Made by a program: the position numbers and the translations under genes. The notes under the pieces were generated by a model. The model was not told the origin of the DNA, searched no databases, and saw nothing but the letters and a program-made list of their open reading frames with translations. From Pseudarthrobacter enclensis (GTDB lineage: Bacteria; Actinomycetota; Actinomycetes; Actinomycetales; Micrococcaceae), in assembly GCF_030811655.1 (NCBI RefSeq), contig NZ_JAUSRE010000007.1:143298-207297 (forward strand): 64,000 bases of DNA, read 5' to 3'. Positions 34,605-46,751 of the stretch are shown piece by piece. How positions within the stretch are numbered: position 1 is the stretch's first letter; every line of letters begins with the position of its first letter.

Positions 34605-36071
34605 GTGGCAATCTTTACGGACCCCATCAGGGAACATGCTGATTTCGGGCCGGGCGATGCCGAATGGCTGCACCTCCTGGTGGGGGACTGGCAGATGGTC
34701 GCGGACCTGGCGTTTGCCGACCTGGCGCTTTGGTTCCCCCACCCCGAGCTTGGGTACATTGCCCTGGCGCATGTGCGCCCTTCCACCACCCACACTGCGT
34801 TCCACAGTGACTTCGTGGGCGAGGGGATCCGTTCGGATCTTCAGCCGCTGGTGGACAAGGCGTGGAACAGCAAGACCATCGAGCGCTCCAGCGAGACGAA
34901 CTGGAACAGTGAAATGGCGCTCCGTGTGGAGGCCGTCCCCATGGTGCGCAACGGGCGGACCCTGGCGGTGGTCACCACCCACATGGATTTGTCCAGTTCG
35001 CGGATGCCCTCACGGCTGGAGCTGACCTACCGCCAGTGTGCCTACGACCTCCTGCGGATGGGCACACTGGGGCTGTGGCCGGACTTTGCCTCGCCCACGG
35101 GTTCGCGCCGTGGCGCTCCCCGCGTGGGGGACGGGCTGATCAGGCTCGACGCCGACGGCGTGGTGCAGTACGCCAGTCCCAACGGTGTTTCAGCCTTCCG
35201 CCGGTTGGGGGACGGTGAATCGCTGGAAGGACGCTCCCTCGCCGAAGTCACCGCCGGCCTGCTGAAGGACCGCCGCATGGTCGATGAAACCCTGCCGCTG
35301 GTGGTCACGGGCCGCATGCCGTGGCGCAGCGAGATCGAGTCACGAGGGGTCAGCCTGTCGCTGCGGGCCATTCCGCTCCGGGATGAGCAGCAACGGTTCG
35401 GCGCACTCGTGCTGTGCCGCGACGTCTCTGAACTGCGCCGGCGTGAGATGGAGCTGGTCACCAAGGACGCCACTATCCGGGAGATCCACCACCGGGTCAA
35501 AAACAACCTGCAGACGGTCGCAGCTCTTTTGCGGATGCAGTCCCGGCGCATGGTGAGCGATGAGGCAAAGCAGGGCCTGGAGCAGGCGATGCGCCGTGTC
35601 GCCACCATTGCACTCGTCCACGAGACGTTGTCACAGGGACTGACGCAAAGCGTGGATTTCGACGAACTGATCGGACGGCAGTTCCGTCTGTCAGCTGAGG
35701 TGGCATCCCCCTCCCAGCAGGTCCGAACGGAGCGTTCCGGCACCTTCGGTGAGCTTCCCAGTGACCTTGCCACTCCTCTCGCGTTGGTCATCAACGAGTT
35801 GGTGACCAACGCCGTTGAGCACGGCCTGGAGGGCAGGGCAGGAACAGTGTGGCTGGTTGCCGACCGGTCGGACGGGGACGACGGCGAAGAGCTGACAGTT
35901 ACCATCGCCGACGACGGCGTGGGACTTCCGGAGACACCGCACGTCGAGGGGCTGGGGCTTCAGATCGTGAGGACATTGGTGACAAGCGAACTGGGCGGGA
36001 CCATCAGCTGGCAGCGCCGCGAGGGCGGTGGCACCGAAGTAAAAATCCGGCTCAGCCTCGCACGCAAATAA
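34605..36071 (+). CDS. pdtaS: sensor histidine kinase PdtaS
   Basis: A 488-residue soluble kinase without membrane segments. The N-terminal GAF-like domain (about 1-140) and a PAS domain (about 170-285) are followed by a HisKA_2 dimerisation box EIHHRVKNNLQTVAALLRMQ with phosphoacceptor at His295/296, then an HWE/HisKA_2-type ATPase (LVINELVTNAVEHG, DDGVGLPE, GLGLQIV). In M. tuberculosis PdtaS (Rv3220c) phosphorylates the RNA-binding antiterminator PdtaR and lies beside whiB1, exactly as here. GTG 34605 has GGAGG five bases upstream. Confidence 0.93.
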   Translation: MAIFTDPIREHADFGPGDAEWLHLLVGDWQMVADLAFADLALWFPHPELGYIALAHVRPSTTHTAFHSDFVGEGIRSDLQPLVDKAWNSKTIERSSETNWNSEMALRVEAVPMVRNGRTLAVVTTHMDLSSSRMPSRLELTYRQCAYDLLRMGTLGLWPDFASPTGSRRGAPRVGDGLIRLDADGVVQYASPNGVSAFRRLGDGESLEGRSLAEVTAGLLKDRRMVDETLPLVVTGRMPWRSEIESRGVSLSLRAIPLRDEQQRFGALVLCRDVSELRRREMELVTKDATIREIHHRVKNNLQTVAALLRMQSRRMVSDEAKQGLEQAMRRVATIALVHETLSQGLTQSVDFDELIGRQFRLSAEVASPSQQVRTERSGTFGELPSDLATPLALVINELVTNAVEHGLEGRAGTVWLVADRSDGDDGEELTVTIADDGVGLPETPHVEGLGLQIVRTLVTSELGGTISWQRREGGGTEVKIRLSLARK

Positions 36072-36099
36072 ACCGGCAGCCCCTGGCAACTACTGGCAA

Positions 36100-36155
36100 A
36101 ACGACTGAGGCCCCGGGACAATCCAGATCTGGATTATCCCGGGGCCTCAGTCGTT
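36100..36155. terminator. bidirectional terminator between pdtaS and whiB1
   Basis: AACGACTGAGGCCCCGGGA and its exact complement form a 19-bp stem, and the loop contains a second palindrome AATCCAGATCTGGATT that can extend the hairpin. It lies 28 bases after the pdtaS stop and 43 bases from the whiB1 stop. Confidence 0.85.
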
Positions 36156-36198
36156 AAGCTATTGCCGTCGATGCAGCCGCCCTGCCCGCCTAGGTGTC

Positions 36199-36465
36199 CT
36201 AGGAGGCGCGGCGTGCGCGGGCTGCACGACGCTTGAGGGCGCGGCGTTCGTCTTCGCTCATGCCGCCCCAGACGCCGGCGTCCTGGCCTGACTCGAGTGC
36301 CCACTGAAGGCAGGTGTCCACGACAGGGCACCGGCGGCAGACGCTCTTGGCTTCCTCGATCTGCAGGAGGGCAGGTCCTGTATTTCCGACTGGAAAGAAC
36401 AGTTCCGGGTCCTTGTCGAGGCACGCTGCGCGGTTACGCCAATCCATGCTGATCAGTTGCTCCAT
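36199..36465 (-). CDS. whiB1: WhiB1-type iron-sulfur transcription factor
   Basis: An 88-residue Wbl protein. Four cysteines (15, 43, 46, 52; AACLDKD and CRRCPVVDTC) bind the 4Fe-4S cluster. GVWGGMSEDERRALKRRAARARR is the beta-turn and basic DNA-binding tail. DPELFFPVGNTGPAL identifies the WhiB1 subgroup, which binds the primary sigma factor and responds to nitric oxide in mycobacteria. The ATG at 36447 (MDWRNRAACLD) equals the usual WhiB1 start and may be the real one; the upstream ATG at 36465 adds six residues. Neither has a strong ribosome site. Confidence 0.95.
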   Translation of the reverse strand: MEQLISMDWRNRAACLDKDPELFFPVGNTGPALLQIEEAKSVCRRCPVVDTCLQWALESGQDAGVWGGMSEDERRALKRRAARARRAS

Positions 36466-36481
36466 TTCTGGGAAGTGCCTT

Positions 36482-36497
36482 TGTGAAATTATTCACT
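36482..36497. promoter_or_regulatory. CRP/Cmr-type site upstream of whiB1
   Basis: TGTGA-AATTAT-TCACT matches the CRP consensus TGTGA-N6-TCACA at 9 of 10 defined bases. It lies 17-32 bases before the longer whiB1 start, or 35-50 bases before the canonical one. In M. tuberculosis, whiB1 is a known target of CRP (Rv3676), so conservation of a site here is credible. Placement close to the start could mean repression. Confidence 0.6.
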
Positions 36498-36510
36498 AGT
36501 GGCTACAAAG

Positions 36511-36535
36511 GAAAAGGGCCCTCTGGGCCCCCTTG
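36511..36535 (-). other. GC-rich hairpin upstream of whiB1
   Basis: On the minus strand AAGGGGGCCC-AGA-GGGCCCTT forms a hairpin followed by TTCCTTTG. If whiB1 is transcribed from a promoter further upstream, this would be a leader attenuator; otherwise it blocks incoming antisense transcription. Confidence 0.35.
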
Positions 36536-36676
36536 GTCATCTGCATCAAGCCTGTCATGTTAACGCTGTGTAAACAAGGGGTAGGAACGCACGATATCCT
36601 TCGAAACCTGAGCGATGCATCACAGTCGCGGCTCCGGCCCTCACCAGTGTCCGACTATGTCCGGTATGGTGCGAGT

Positions 36677-37165
36677 GTGTCAAGACCCCCCATAGACCCA
36701 GCAGCCGCCTCCCCGTCTCCCGAAGACCCCCGCGGCGGCCGCGCTCGTCGGGACGATGGAAGGCCTGGGCCTATCCCGGGCGGGGCGAAGGTAGTTGCCT
36801 TTGTTGCAGTTGCGGAGGCAACGGCCCTGCTGGCCGCGGCCGGCTGGTATGCCTACGAGTTGCTTAGCGGAAGTCCGGTCCTTTCTTTCTGGGGCGCCGT
36901 CTTCACGCTGGGTCTGCTCCTGGCTTTCTCCGCCTGGTTGTTTGCGGTTGGCGTCTTCCTCTACCGCGGTTACAGATGGACCAGGGCGGCCGCGCTCGTG
37001 GCCCAGTTGTTCGCGCTGACCATCGGAGTGCCCGCCTTGAGCAGTGGCCGTCTTCTGCCCGGAATCGCCATGGTGGTTCCCGCGGTTATCGCCATCATCC
37101 TGCTGTTTTCCACCAAGGTGATCAACTACGCGTCCCGCACGGGCAGCCCTCCACCGGCCCTCTGA
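36677..37165 (+). CDS. small four-helix membrane protein
   Basis: A 162-residue protein with a charged, Pro/Arg-rich N-terminus (about 1-35) and four hydrophobic helices, ending near VINYASRTGSPPPAL. No conserved domain is recognised. The GTG at 36677 is chosen because TATGGT at 36665-36670 ends six bases before it (possible leaderless start) and because the frame upstream, open to 36533, looks non-coding. It is divergent from whiB1 and convergent with the FtsK-like gene. Confidence 0.6.
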   Translation: MSRPPIDPAAASPSPEDPRGGRARRDDGRPGPIPGGAKVVAFVAVAEATALLAAAGWYAYELLSGSPVLSFWGAVFTLGLLLAFSAWLFAVGVFLYRGYRWTRAAALVAQLFALTIGVPALSSGRLLPGIAMVVPAVIAIILLFSTKVINYASRTGSPPPAL

Positions 37166-37217
37166 CCTGCTTCCCCTGAGCTGAACCGGGCGAGCGCCAA
37201 AACCCGCGGAAACGGCA

Positions 37218-40200
37218 TCAACCGTCCGCTCCGGCCCATGCCACCTGGACGGGGCAGGAACGGCCACCGGAGATTAACACGCCACGTCCGGGCGGGGGAT
37301 TTGGCTCAGTTTCAAACCGGATCCCAAACAGGTCGCCGTCCGCGGTTGAACGCGGCGCCAACAAGAGGCCGGCGCCTGCCAGACGGGCATCCATGATGAG
37401 CGGAACGCGCTGGAGAAGCACCGGGCTGTACGCGGCGGAAACCACCACGGAACACCCCAGGGCATTTAGCCGCTCCAGGTCCCGCAGTGCAGGCGGGGCA
37501 AGCAGGTCGACATCGTCAACAAGCAGTATGCCCTCACGGGGACGCGCTCCTGCCTCCGCCTGGATCAGCAGGTGTTTCAGGAAGTCGCCGGCAGCGTCTG
37601 TCTGTCCGGCAGGCCCGGACGGTGAGGGGCAGGCATGCCAGACCTTTGTTGGGTTGAGTGCCTTCAACGCGCGCAGCGTATTGCTCCTGCCGCTGCCCGC
37701 ATTGCCAAGAACAGCAAAGAGTCCACCGCCAGGCATTCGGAAGGATGCCGGAGCGGGCTCATCGCCGGCAACTCCAAAAGTGACATCCCGCTGCCCTCCT
37801 CTGGTTGCTCCCTGCCACCATAATGAGCTGTCCCGGCCGGCAGTCTTTTCCGGCCACGGGAGGGAGGACCCGGGTCCTGCCGGTGGCAGGGCGGGGTTGG
37901 CCAGCGCCACCACCTCGCGTGCTGCGATCTTTACGGGAAGGGGTTCCACCCGGAAAGGAGGCGATGAGGCAGCACGGTAACCGGTACGGCTTCTGCCGGA
38001 AAGCTTCATGGCAGGGCTGCGGTAGAACTGACTGGTGGCAGGACCGCCCCCGGCAACGGGGCCGAAGGCTACCGCCCGCCCCGCAACCGCAGGGACGGCA
38101 GGCATCCGGGGCCAGAGGGCACGGCTCTCCTCGCTGGAGCCGGCTGGAAAATAGAAGCGGTTGGGAAGGGTGCCAAAGAACCTGGCAGTCACAAGTTCCC
38201 GTTCGCCCGAGAGCAACAGCGTGATCCCGGCCCGGGCGCCGTCACGGACGAGGTCCTGAACCAGATCCTCCGCCCAGGCCAGCGGTCCCGAACGGAAAGC
38301 CGACACCCAGGACCCCCAACCGGTGATTGCGAGGATTAGCGGTATGCGACCGGAGGCGGGGCTGGCCAGCCGCTCCCCAAGTTCACGGACAAGCCGCTCC
38401 AGGATTCGTACCCCCCGGCGGAGGTCGTGCAGTCCGGCGTGGGCGCCCGTTCCGGGTGCCCCCGCAAGCGGCAGAAGGCTCCCCGGGGCATCCAGGAAAT
38501 AGAAATGCGCTTCGGCGGCGCCGTTTATTACTTGGTGCACCGTTAATTCCAAAGCAGCTTCGGCCCCGGAGGCAGCACTGCCGATGAACGCTGCATGGCC
38601 GTGATGGGCAGGCCCCCACGCCAGGGGTTCCACCTGTTGCATGGCAGGCAGATCCATCAAGCCGAGCCGAACCTGGCCGGCACGCGGTTCCATCTGTACT
38701 CCCCGGGATGAGCCGCCGTGAGCCGGCGCTGGGCCTGGACCATCCGAAGCAGGTTCCCCCAGTTCTTCCGGCAAGGGAGGTGCGACGGGTCTTCTCGGGC
38801 TTTGCCTCTCTTGTGCAGAGCAGAGGCTCCGCACCATGGTTGCCAGCGGCTCCGCCGCCTGAACGGGAGTAAGCGCAGAAGCTGGACCACCCGTCCGGTC
38901 AGTCTCCCTGCAGAGGTAATCAGTTGTCCGGTGCACCGTCACGGCGCTATCTCGGCCCCCAGGGATGGAAGCCAGGGATGCCCCTTGGAATTCCTCGGCC
39001 GGCTCGGTGCCGCGGGCAAGAAACGCGCGGCCGGGAGCATCAACACCGATGGCTGCAGCTTCTTTGGAGTGGATGATGTCCACCGACTCCATGTCGGACT
39101 GCACACGAAGAGCGATGCTGGATGTGACGTTCGCGCGGATGTCCGCCGTGAGTGCGCCCTGCGGCCTTTGGGTTGCCATCACCAGGTGAATGCCCAGCGA
39201 GCGCCCTGTTGCAGCTATCCGCAGCAGTTCGCGGAGCACTTCGGGCGCATCGTCGACCAGCATCCGAAACTCGTCGATGACGATTACCAGATTGGGGAGG
39301 ACAAACTCCTTGGCCGCCGCTGTAAGGCGGTACGCGGAGATGTCCGGAACACGGGCGGCCGAAAGGCGCATCTCCCGAAGTCGCACCTCAGCGCGAAGGG
39401 ACGTCAGCGTTCGATCCATATCGGCGGCTGAAAGGTCTGTCTGAACCCCCACGCAATGGACAAGGCCACTTAGTGGGCCCAATCCTGAACCGCCTTTGAA
39501 ATCGATGAAGAAGAAATTGACCCGCTCCGGCGGATAGCTCAATGCGAGTGCCAGGGTGAGGCTCCGGAGCAATTCCGATTTTCCTGAGCCGGTGGTGCCT
39601 GCAACCAGGAGATGGGGTCCGTCTGCCTGAAGATCCAGTAGCTTCGGTCCAGATGCACCCAGGCCCAGGGGTACAACAAGTCCATCGGACAGTTCATTGG
39701 CCTCCCACCGTTCAGCGGTGGGGCCAGCTGCTAAGGGCAGGACTTCAGCCAGGCTGCAGGCAGCGGGAACGGAGTTGACCTGCTCCTTGTCTGGAGGGTG
39801 GCCGCCGGCCAGGCGCCGGCAGTAAGCGGCGAACACTTCCTCGGGCACCAGGTCGGGTACGAATGCGGTCGCCCCACCGTTGAGCATCACGGCCGGAGTG
39901 CCCCCAGATAGATGAACATCGGACGACGGGTCTTTGCCCAGGTCCTGAAGGAAATGGAGGACCTGCCAGCCGTGCCGAACTCCGGCGTCGCGGATTACAC
40001 CATCCGCCTCCGCTGCAAGGGCTTCCCCCCTGATCAGCAGGACCGCGTGCCCCCAACCTGGAGGACGGCTGCTCTGCACTGCGCAGAGCGCTGCGTCGAT
40101 AGTCGCAGTGAGCGTTACTCCCGGAAGATAGCGGGCAGTGAGAGGCAGGCTTCCGGGCTTTCCGTGGATGACGACGTGGGTACCTGCGGCCTGCGGATAT

Positions 40201-41318
40201 CCCGCAAGTTGCATGAGAAGGCAACGGAGGACCCCGTCGGTGGCGGCCCGGGAGCCGGACAGTGTGGTGAGAGGGCGGCCCGGGTCGAGCAGGACAGGAA
40301 GGTGTCCTGCCGGCGGAATTGCGCTGGGATTGGGTGCCGGTTCAATCCGGATGTTGGGTGCTTGTTCTGCCTCGCCCAGGCGCAGCCAAACGCCGCCGCC
40401 CTCGGAGCCCTTGGCTGGCGTCTCTTTCCTTTGGTGTGCTGCCAAGGCCACCATGGACAGGGGAGGGCCGCACCGCCGTCGGCGGGTTTTGTCTTCTTCG
40501 ACAGCGGCCCGCACCGCTGCAGACAAAGCCCGCCTCTGGCGGTGATTGCCAAGCGCAGGCACTACGAGTGAGACCGCAGAAGCAGCGGAAAAGGCAAGGA
40601 ACATCCACATTCCTGTGAAAACAGCCAACAGCACCCCAATCGCCAGCGGCAGAACCGCTGTCACAAGGAACACCGCACGGTTTGGCGTGTCGATTCGGCC
40701 GGACACCACAATTGGCTCCGCCACGGACCTTCCGGCTTCTGCAAGGACCTGCCCGGGCAGGTCTGAAAACGTCAGTGAAAAGTTGGACTCCCCGCACCTG
40801 ATCCTCGATGCGGTGGAGACTTCCGCGCTCCGGATCCTTTCACCGTTAACAAACGTGCCATTGGCGCTTTCCAGGTCGATCAACACGATGTCGGTCTCTC
40901 CGACAACCAGACGGGCGTGTTCACGGGACAGCTCCGGGTCCGGAATGGCAATCGAAGTGCCGCTGCGACCAATGGTGTAGCTGCCGCGACGCAAGGGTAC
41001 TGCTGTTCCCGCTGCTGCTCCGCTGTCGATGGTCAGGACCAGATAACTCCCAGAACCCCCACCTGGCTGACGACGCGGCCTCAAAGGCGCAGAACCGCCG
41101 TCGACAAGTATTGCCGCCTCCACAAGCGGTGCAACTCCCACGACGAGGCCGCAAAGATCCTTCCCGCCCACGGTGACAGTGCCCGCGCCGAACTTCCGCA
41201 CCAACTGCTCGTGAATCGCGGAGCCCTCAGTGCCAGGTGGTGCATCGATGGACAGTTCCAAAGGTGGCCCGACACGCGGTGAAGCCGGGCCACCAACCAG
41301 CGTGCAATTGAGAGTCAT
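37218..41318 (-). CDS. FHA-FtsK/SpoIIIE protein, EssC/EccC-like (type VII secretion ATPase)
   Basis: A 1366-residue protein. An FHA domain at about 92-185 (YTIGRSGTSIAIPDPELSRE, ANGTFVNGERI) is followed by two membrane helices (about 214-256) and three FtsK/SpoIIIE-type modules. The first is intact: Walker A GTTGSGKS (574-581), FIDFKGGSGL and Walker B VIVIDEF (about 678-684). The second has lost its P-loop (GSAASGAEAA) and the third reads GNAGSGRS, with Arg for Lys, plus LLVDDVDLL. This layout is that of EssC/EccC, the motor of type VII secretion. No WXG100, EccB, EccD or MycP gene is beside it. ATG 41318 is preferred over a GTG at 41348. Confidence 0.82.
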   Translation of the reverse strand: MTLNCTLVGGPASPRVGPPLELSIDAPPGTEGSAIHEQLVRKFGAGTVTVGGKDLCGLVVGVAPLVEAAILVDGGSAPLRPRRQPGGGSGSYLVLTIDSGAAAGTAVPLRRGSYTIGRSGTSIAIPDPELSREHARLVVGETDIVLIDLESANGTFVNGERIRSAEVSTASRIRCGESNFSLTFSDLPGQVLAEAGRSVAEPIVVSGRIDTPNRAVFLVTAVLPLAIGVLLAVFTGMWMFLAFSAASAVSLVVPALGNHRQRRALSAAVRAAVEEDKTRRRRCGPPLSMVALAAHQRKETPAKGSEGGGVWLRLGEAEQAPNIRIEPAPNPSAIPPAGHLPVLLDPGRPLTTLSGSRAATDGVLRCLLMQLAGYPQAAGTHVVIHGKPGSLPLTARYLPGVTLTATIDAALCAVQSSRPPGWGHAVLLIRGEALAAEADGVIRDAGVRHGWQVLHFLQDLGKDPSSDVHLSGGTPAVMLNGGATAFVPDLVPEEVFAAYCRRLAGGHPPDKEQVNSVPAACSLAEVLPLAAGPTAERWEANELSDGLVVPLGLGASGPKLLDLQADGPHLLVAGTTGSGKSELLRSLTLALALSYPPERVNFFFIDFKGGSGLGPLSGLVHCVGVQTDLSAADMDRTLTSLRAEVRLREMRLSAARVPDISAYRLTAAAKEFVLPNLVIVIDEFRMLVDDAPEVLRELLRIAATGRSLGIHLVMATQRPQGALTADIRANVTSSIALRVQSDMESVDIIHSKEAAAIGVDAPGRAFLARGTEPAEEFQGASLASIPGGRDSAVTVHRTTDYLCRETDRTGGPASALTPVQAAEPLATMVRSLCSAQERQSPRRPVAPPLPEELGEPASDGPGPAPAHGGSSRGVQMEPRAGQVRLGLMDLPAMQQVEPLAWGPAHHGHAAFIGSAASGAEAALELTVHQVINGAAEAHFYFLDAPGSLLPLAGAPGTGAHAGLHDLRRGVRILERLVRELGERLASPASGRIPLILAITGWGSWVSAFRSGPLAWAEDLVQDLVRDGARAGITLLLSGERELVTARFFGTLPNRFYFPAGSSEESRALWPRMPAVPAVAGRAVAFGPVAGGGPATSQFYRSPAMKLSGRSRTGYRAASSPPFRVEPLPVKIAAREVVALANPALPPAGPGSSLPWPEKTAGRDSSLWWQGATRGGQRDVTFGVAGDEPAPASFRMPGGGLFAVLGNAGSGRSNTLRALKALNPTKVWHACPSPSGPAGQTDAAGDFLKHLLIQAEAGARPREGILLVDDVDLLAPPALRDLERLNALGCSVVVSAAYSPVLLQRVPLIMDARLAGAGLLLAPRSTADGDLFGIRFETEPNPPPGRGVLISGGRSCPVQVAWAGADG

Positions 41319-41539
41319 TGGCTGCGGATCCTTCGTGTAGGTACCCACACGCTAGCCAGGGTGCCAGGCTGGCCCCAGTCGCTTCGGGAGCTATGTGGAT
41401 AAAGCTGCCGGGTGGGGTGCCTGGAAGTTGATGCCCAGGCGCGGATAGGGGCAGGCAGCAAGGTGTGGAATATCGCCTAGATCAGGGAGGCGGCCCATCT
41501 GCGGGACTGAAAACGGAGGAAGACTGGAATTAGGTCTGC

Positions 41540-41803
41540 GTGACCACCCGGCAAGGAGCCTCGGCTGGGGCCCGCTCCGTCTGCGTAGCGCCAGTGACCA
41601 TCGGCGCGTGGGCCATGGTCGCTGCAGGTGCCGTCGTGACAAGGAACGTGCCTGATTTTGCCCTCGTTGCAGGGGTGCCGGCCCGCCGGATCGGCTGGGT
41701 CGGCAAAGCGGGGCGGTCCCTCCAGGAGGAGTGCGGACACTGGGTTTGCCCCGTCCTCGGGGAGGTCTACATCGAAAACGAAGGGAAGCTGCGCGCAGTA
41801 TGA
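41540..41803 (+). pseudogene. remnant of a hexapeptide-repeat acyltransferase (WlbB/WbpD-like C-terminus)
   Basis: About 87 codons resemble the C-terminal part of a left-handed beta-helix acetyltransferase: QGASAGARSVCVAPVTIG, AAGAVVTRNVPDFALVAG, then VPARRIGWVGKAG and a Cys-Pro containing tail (CPVLGEVYIENEGKLRAV). The N-terminal coils are missing and an in-frame TAG (41531-41533) precedes the fragment. Family members acetylate amino-sugar nucleotides for surface polysaccharides. The 221 bases upstream (41319-41539) show no gene. It looks like a decayed gene at the left edge of the polysaccharide region. Confidence 0.7.
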
Positions 41804-45102
<3,299 letters not shown>

Positions 45103-45972
45103 ATGGCCGGGAAAGTTGACGGATTCGTCCGGCCCGGGAGCGGACGCGGCCTGCTCGATGTATACGGTGACCGCTTCCTCCTGAAGTTGCTGGTGCGCAA
45201 GGAGATCAAGATCCGCTACCGCGGATCTGTGCTCGGGTTGCTGTGGTCATACGTAAAGCCGCTCATGCAGTTCTTGATCTACTTCATCGCGCTTGGCATC
45301 TTCCTTAACCTTGAGCACGGAACGCCCAATTACGCGATCTACCTGTTCGCCGGAATAGTCCTCGTGAATTTCTTCACCGAAGCCCTGTCCAACTCGACGC
45401 GGTCCATCGTCGACAACCGGGACCTGATCAGGAAGATCTATCTGCCGAGGGAGCTTTTCCCTGTAGCCACCGTTTGGGTCTCTGCAGCCCACTTCCTGCC
45501 ACAAATGATCGTTCTGATTGGCGCGTGTCTCCTGGTGGGCTGGGCTCCGTCGGTGCTGCAGCTGGCTGCAGTTGTCCTGATCTTCATCATGGTTTCGGTG
45601 CTGGCCACAGGGCTCGGACTGATGTTCGGGGCCGTCAACGTGTACTTCCGCGACTCTGAGAACATCGTCGACATGATCGTCATGGTGGTCACCTGGGCGT
45701 CACCGGTGTTGTACGTCTGGTCCATGGTGCAACGCGCAATGGGCCCATGGTACTGGCTCTACCAGCTGAACCCCATGACAACTGCCGTCGAAGTATTCCA
45801 TTGGGCTTTTTGGGAGCCCACGCTCAAAGCCGACCAGGTTGTTACCGGCACAATTCCGCCCAACCTGTTTACCGTCTGGCTGCCGGTGTCTATGGTCGTG
45901 ACCCTTGTGGTGCTTTTCCTTGGGCAGTTGACGTTCCGCCGGCTCTCCGTACATTTTGCCCAGGAGCTCTGA
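45103..45972 (+). CDS. wzm: ABC-2 type polysaccharide exporter permease Wzm
   Basis: A 289-residue membrane protein with the ABC-2 polysaccharide-export pattern: LLVRKEIKIRYRGSVLGLLW just before the first helix, then six helices, and ENIVDMIVMVVTWASPVLY. The start follows the previous stop directly. It pairs with the ATPase encoded two bases downstream and should carry the lipid-linked glycan across the membrane. The M. tuberculosis counterpart is Rv3783, next to glfT1. Confidence 0.92.
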   Translation: MAGKVDGFVRPGSGRGLLDVYGDRFLLKLLVRKEIKIRYRGSVLGLLWSYVKPLMQFLIYFIALGIFLNLEHGTPNYAIYLFAGIVLVNFFTEALSNSTRSIVDNRDLIRKIYLPRELFPVATVWVSAAHFLPQMIVLIGACLLVGWAPSVLQLAAVVLIFIMVSVLATGLGLMFGAVNVYFRDSENIVDMIVMVVTWASPVLYVWSMVQRAMGPWYWLYQLNPMTTAVEVFHWAFWEPTLKADQVVTGTIPPNLFTVWLPVSMVVTLVVLFLGQLTFRRLSVHFAQEL

Positions 45973-45973
45973 A

Positions 45974-46726
45974 ATGACTTCGTTCGGCCCCGTCGCCATC
46001 AGTTGTGTTGGCGTCCGAAAACAATTTGTTCTGCGGCATACCCGTTCCCTGAAGGAAGCTTTGGTCTGGCTTGTCAAGGGCCGCAAAGGCGACCTGTCCA
46101 AGAAATTCCTGGCACTCAATGACGTGTCCCTTGAAGTTCGCAAAGGTGAAACTGTCGCACTTCTGGGACTCAACGGTTCAGGCAAGTCCACCCTGCTTAA
46201 ATTGATTTCCGGAGTGCTGCAGCCCGACGGCGGAAGCGTTCGAACACGTGGCAGGGTAGCTGGCCTGATCGAAGTAGGAGCCGGATTCCACCACGACCTC
46301 AGCGGCCGGGACAACGTTTACCTCAATGGTGCCATCCTGGGCATGTCGGAAAAGCAAATAGACGACATGTTTGAATCAATTGTCGAATTCTCAGAGATCG
46401 GAGAATTCATTGATACCGAGGTCAAGTTCTACTCGTCGGGCATGTACCTGAGGCTGGCCTTCTCCATCGCCGTCCATACCGATCCCGAGGTCTTCCTGAT
46501 CGACGAGATTCTTGCCGTGGGTGACGAGCCTTTTCAGCGCAAGTGCATCGCCAAGATCAAAGAACTGGCTGAGAAGGGCAAAACGCTCTTTGTGGTGAGC
46601 CATGACCTTGATCTGGTGTCGACGATATGTGAACGCGGGGTCCTCCTTGAGCACGGCAAGGTGATCATGGACGGCGAAGTGCACGAGGTGGTCGGCGAAC
46701 TCCGCGGCCGGAGCCTGGACGCATGA
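45974..46726 (+). CDS. wzt: polysaccharide ABC exporter ATPase Wzt
   Basis: A 250-residue ATPase with Walker A GLNGSGKST (65-73), a long N-terminal loop before the core (RHTRSLKEALVWLVKGRKGD, the gate-helix region of Wzt proteins), signature YSSGMYLRLAFS and Walker B FLIDEILAVGDE. It lacks the C-terminal carbohydrate-binding domain, as does Rv3781, so export probably does not depend on a modified chain end. ATG 45974 has AGGAG seven bases upstream. It partners Wzm. Confidence 0.93.
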   Translation: MTSFGPVAISCVGVRKQFVLRHTRSLKEALVWLVKGRKGDLSKKFLALNDVSLEVRKGETVALLGLNGSGKSTLLKLISGVLQPDGGSVRTRGRVAGLIEVGAGFHHDLSGRDNVYLNGAILGMSEKQIDDMFESIVEFSEIGEFIDTEVKFYSSGMYLRLAFSIAVHTDPEVFLIDEILAVGDEPFQRKCIAKIKELAEKGKTLFVVSHDLDLVSTICERGVLLEHGKVIMDGEVHEVVGELRGRSLDA

Positions 46727-46751
46727 CCGCAGGTTGGTGTGGGGGAGCCGC

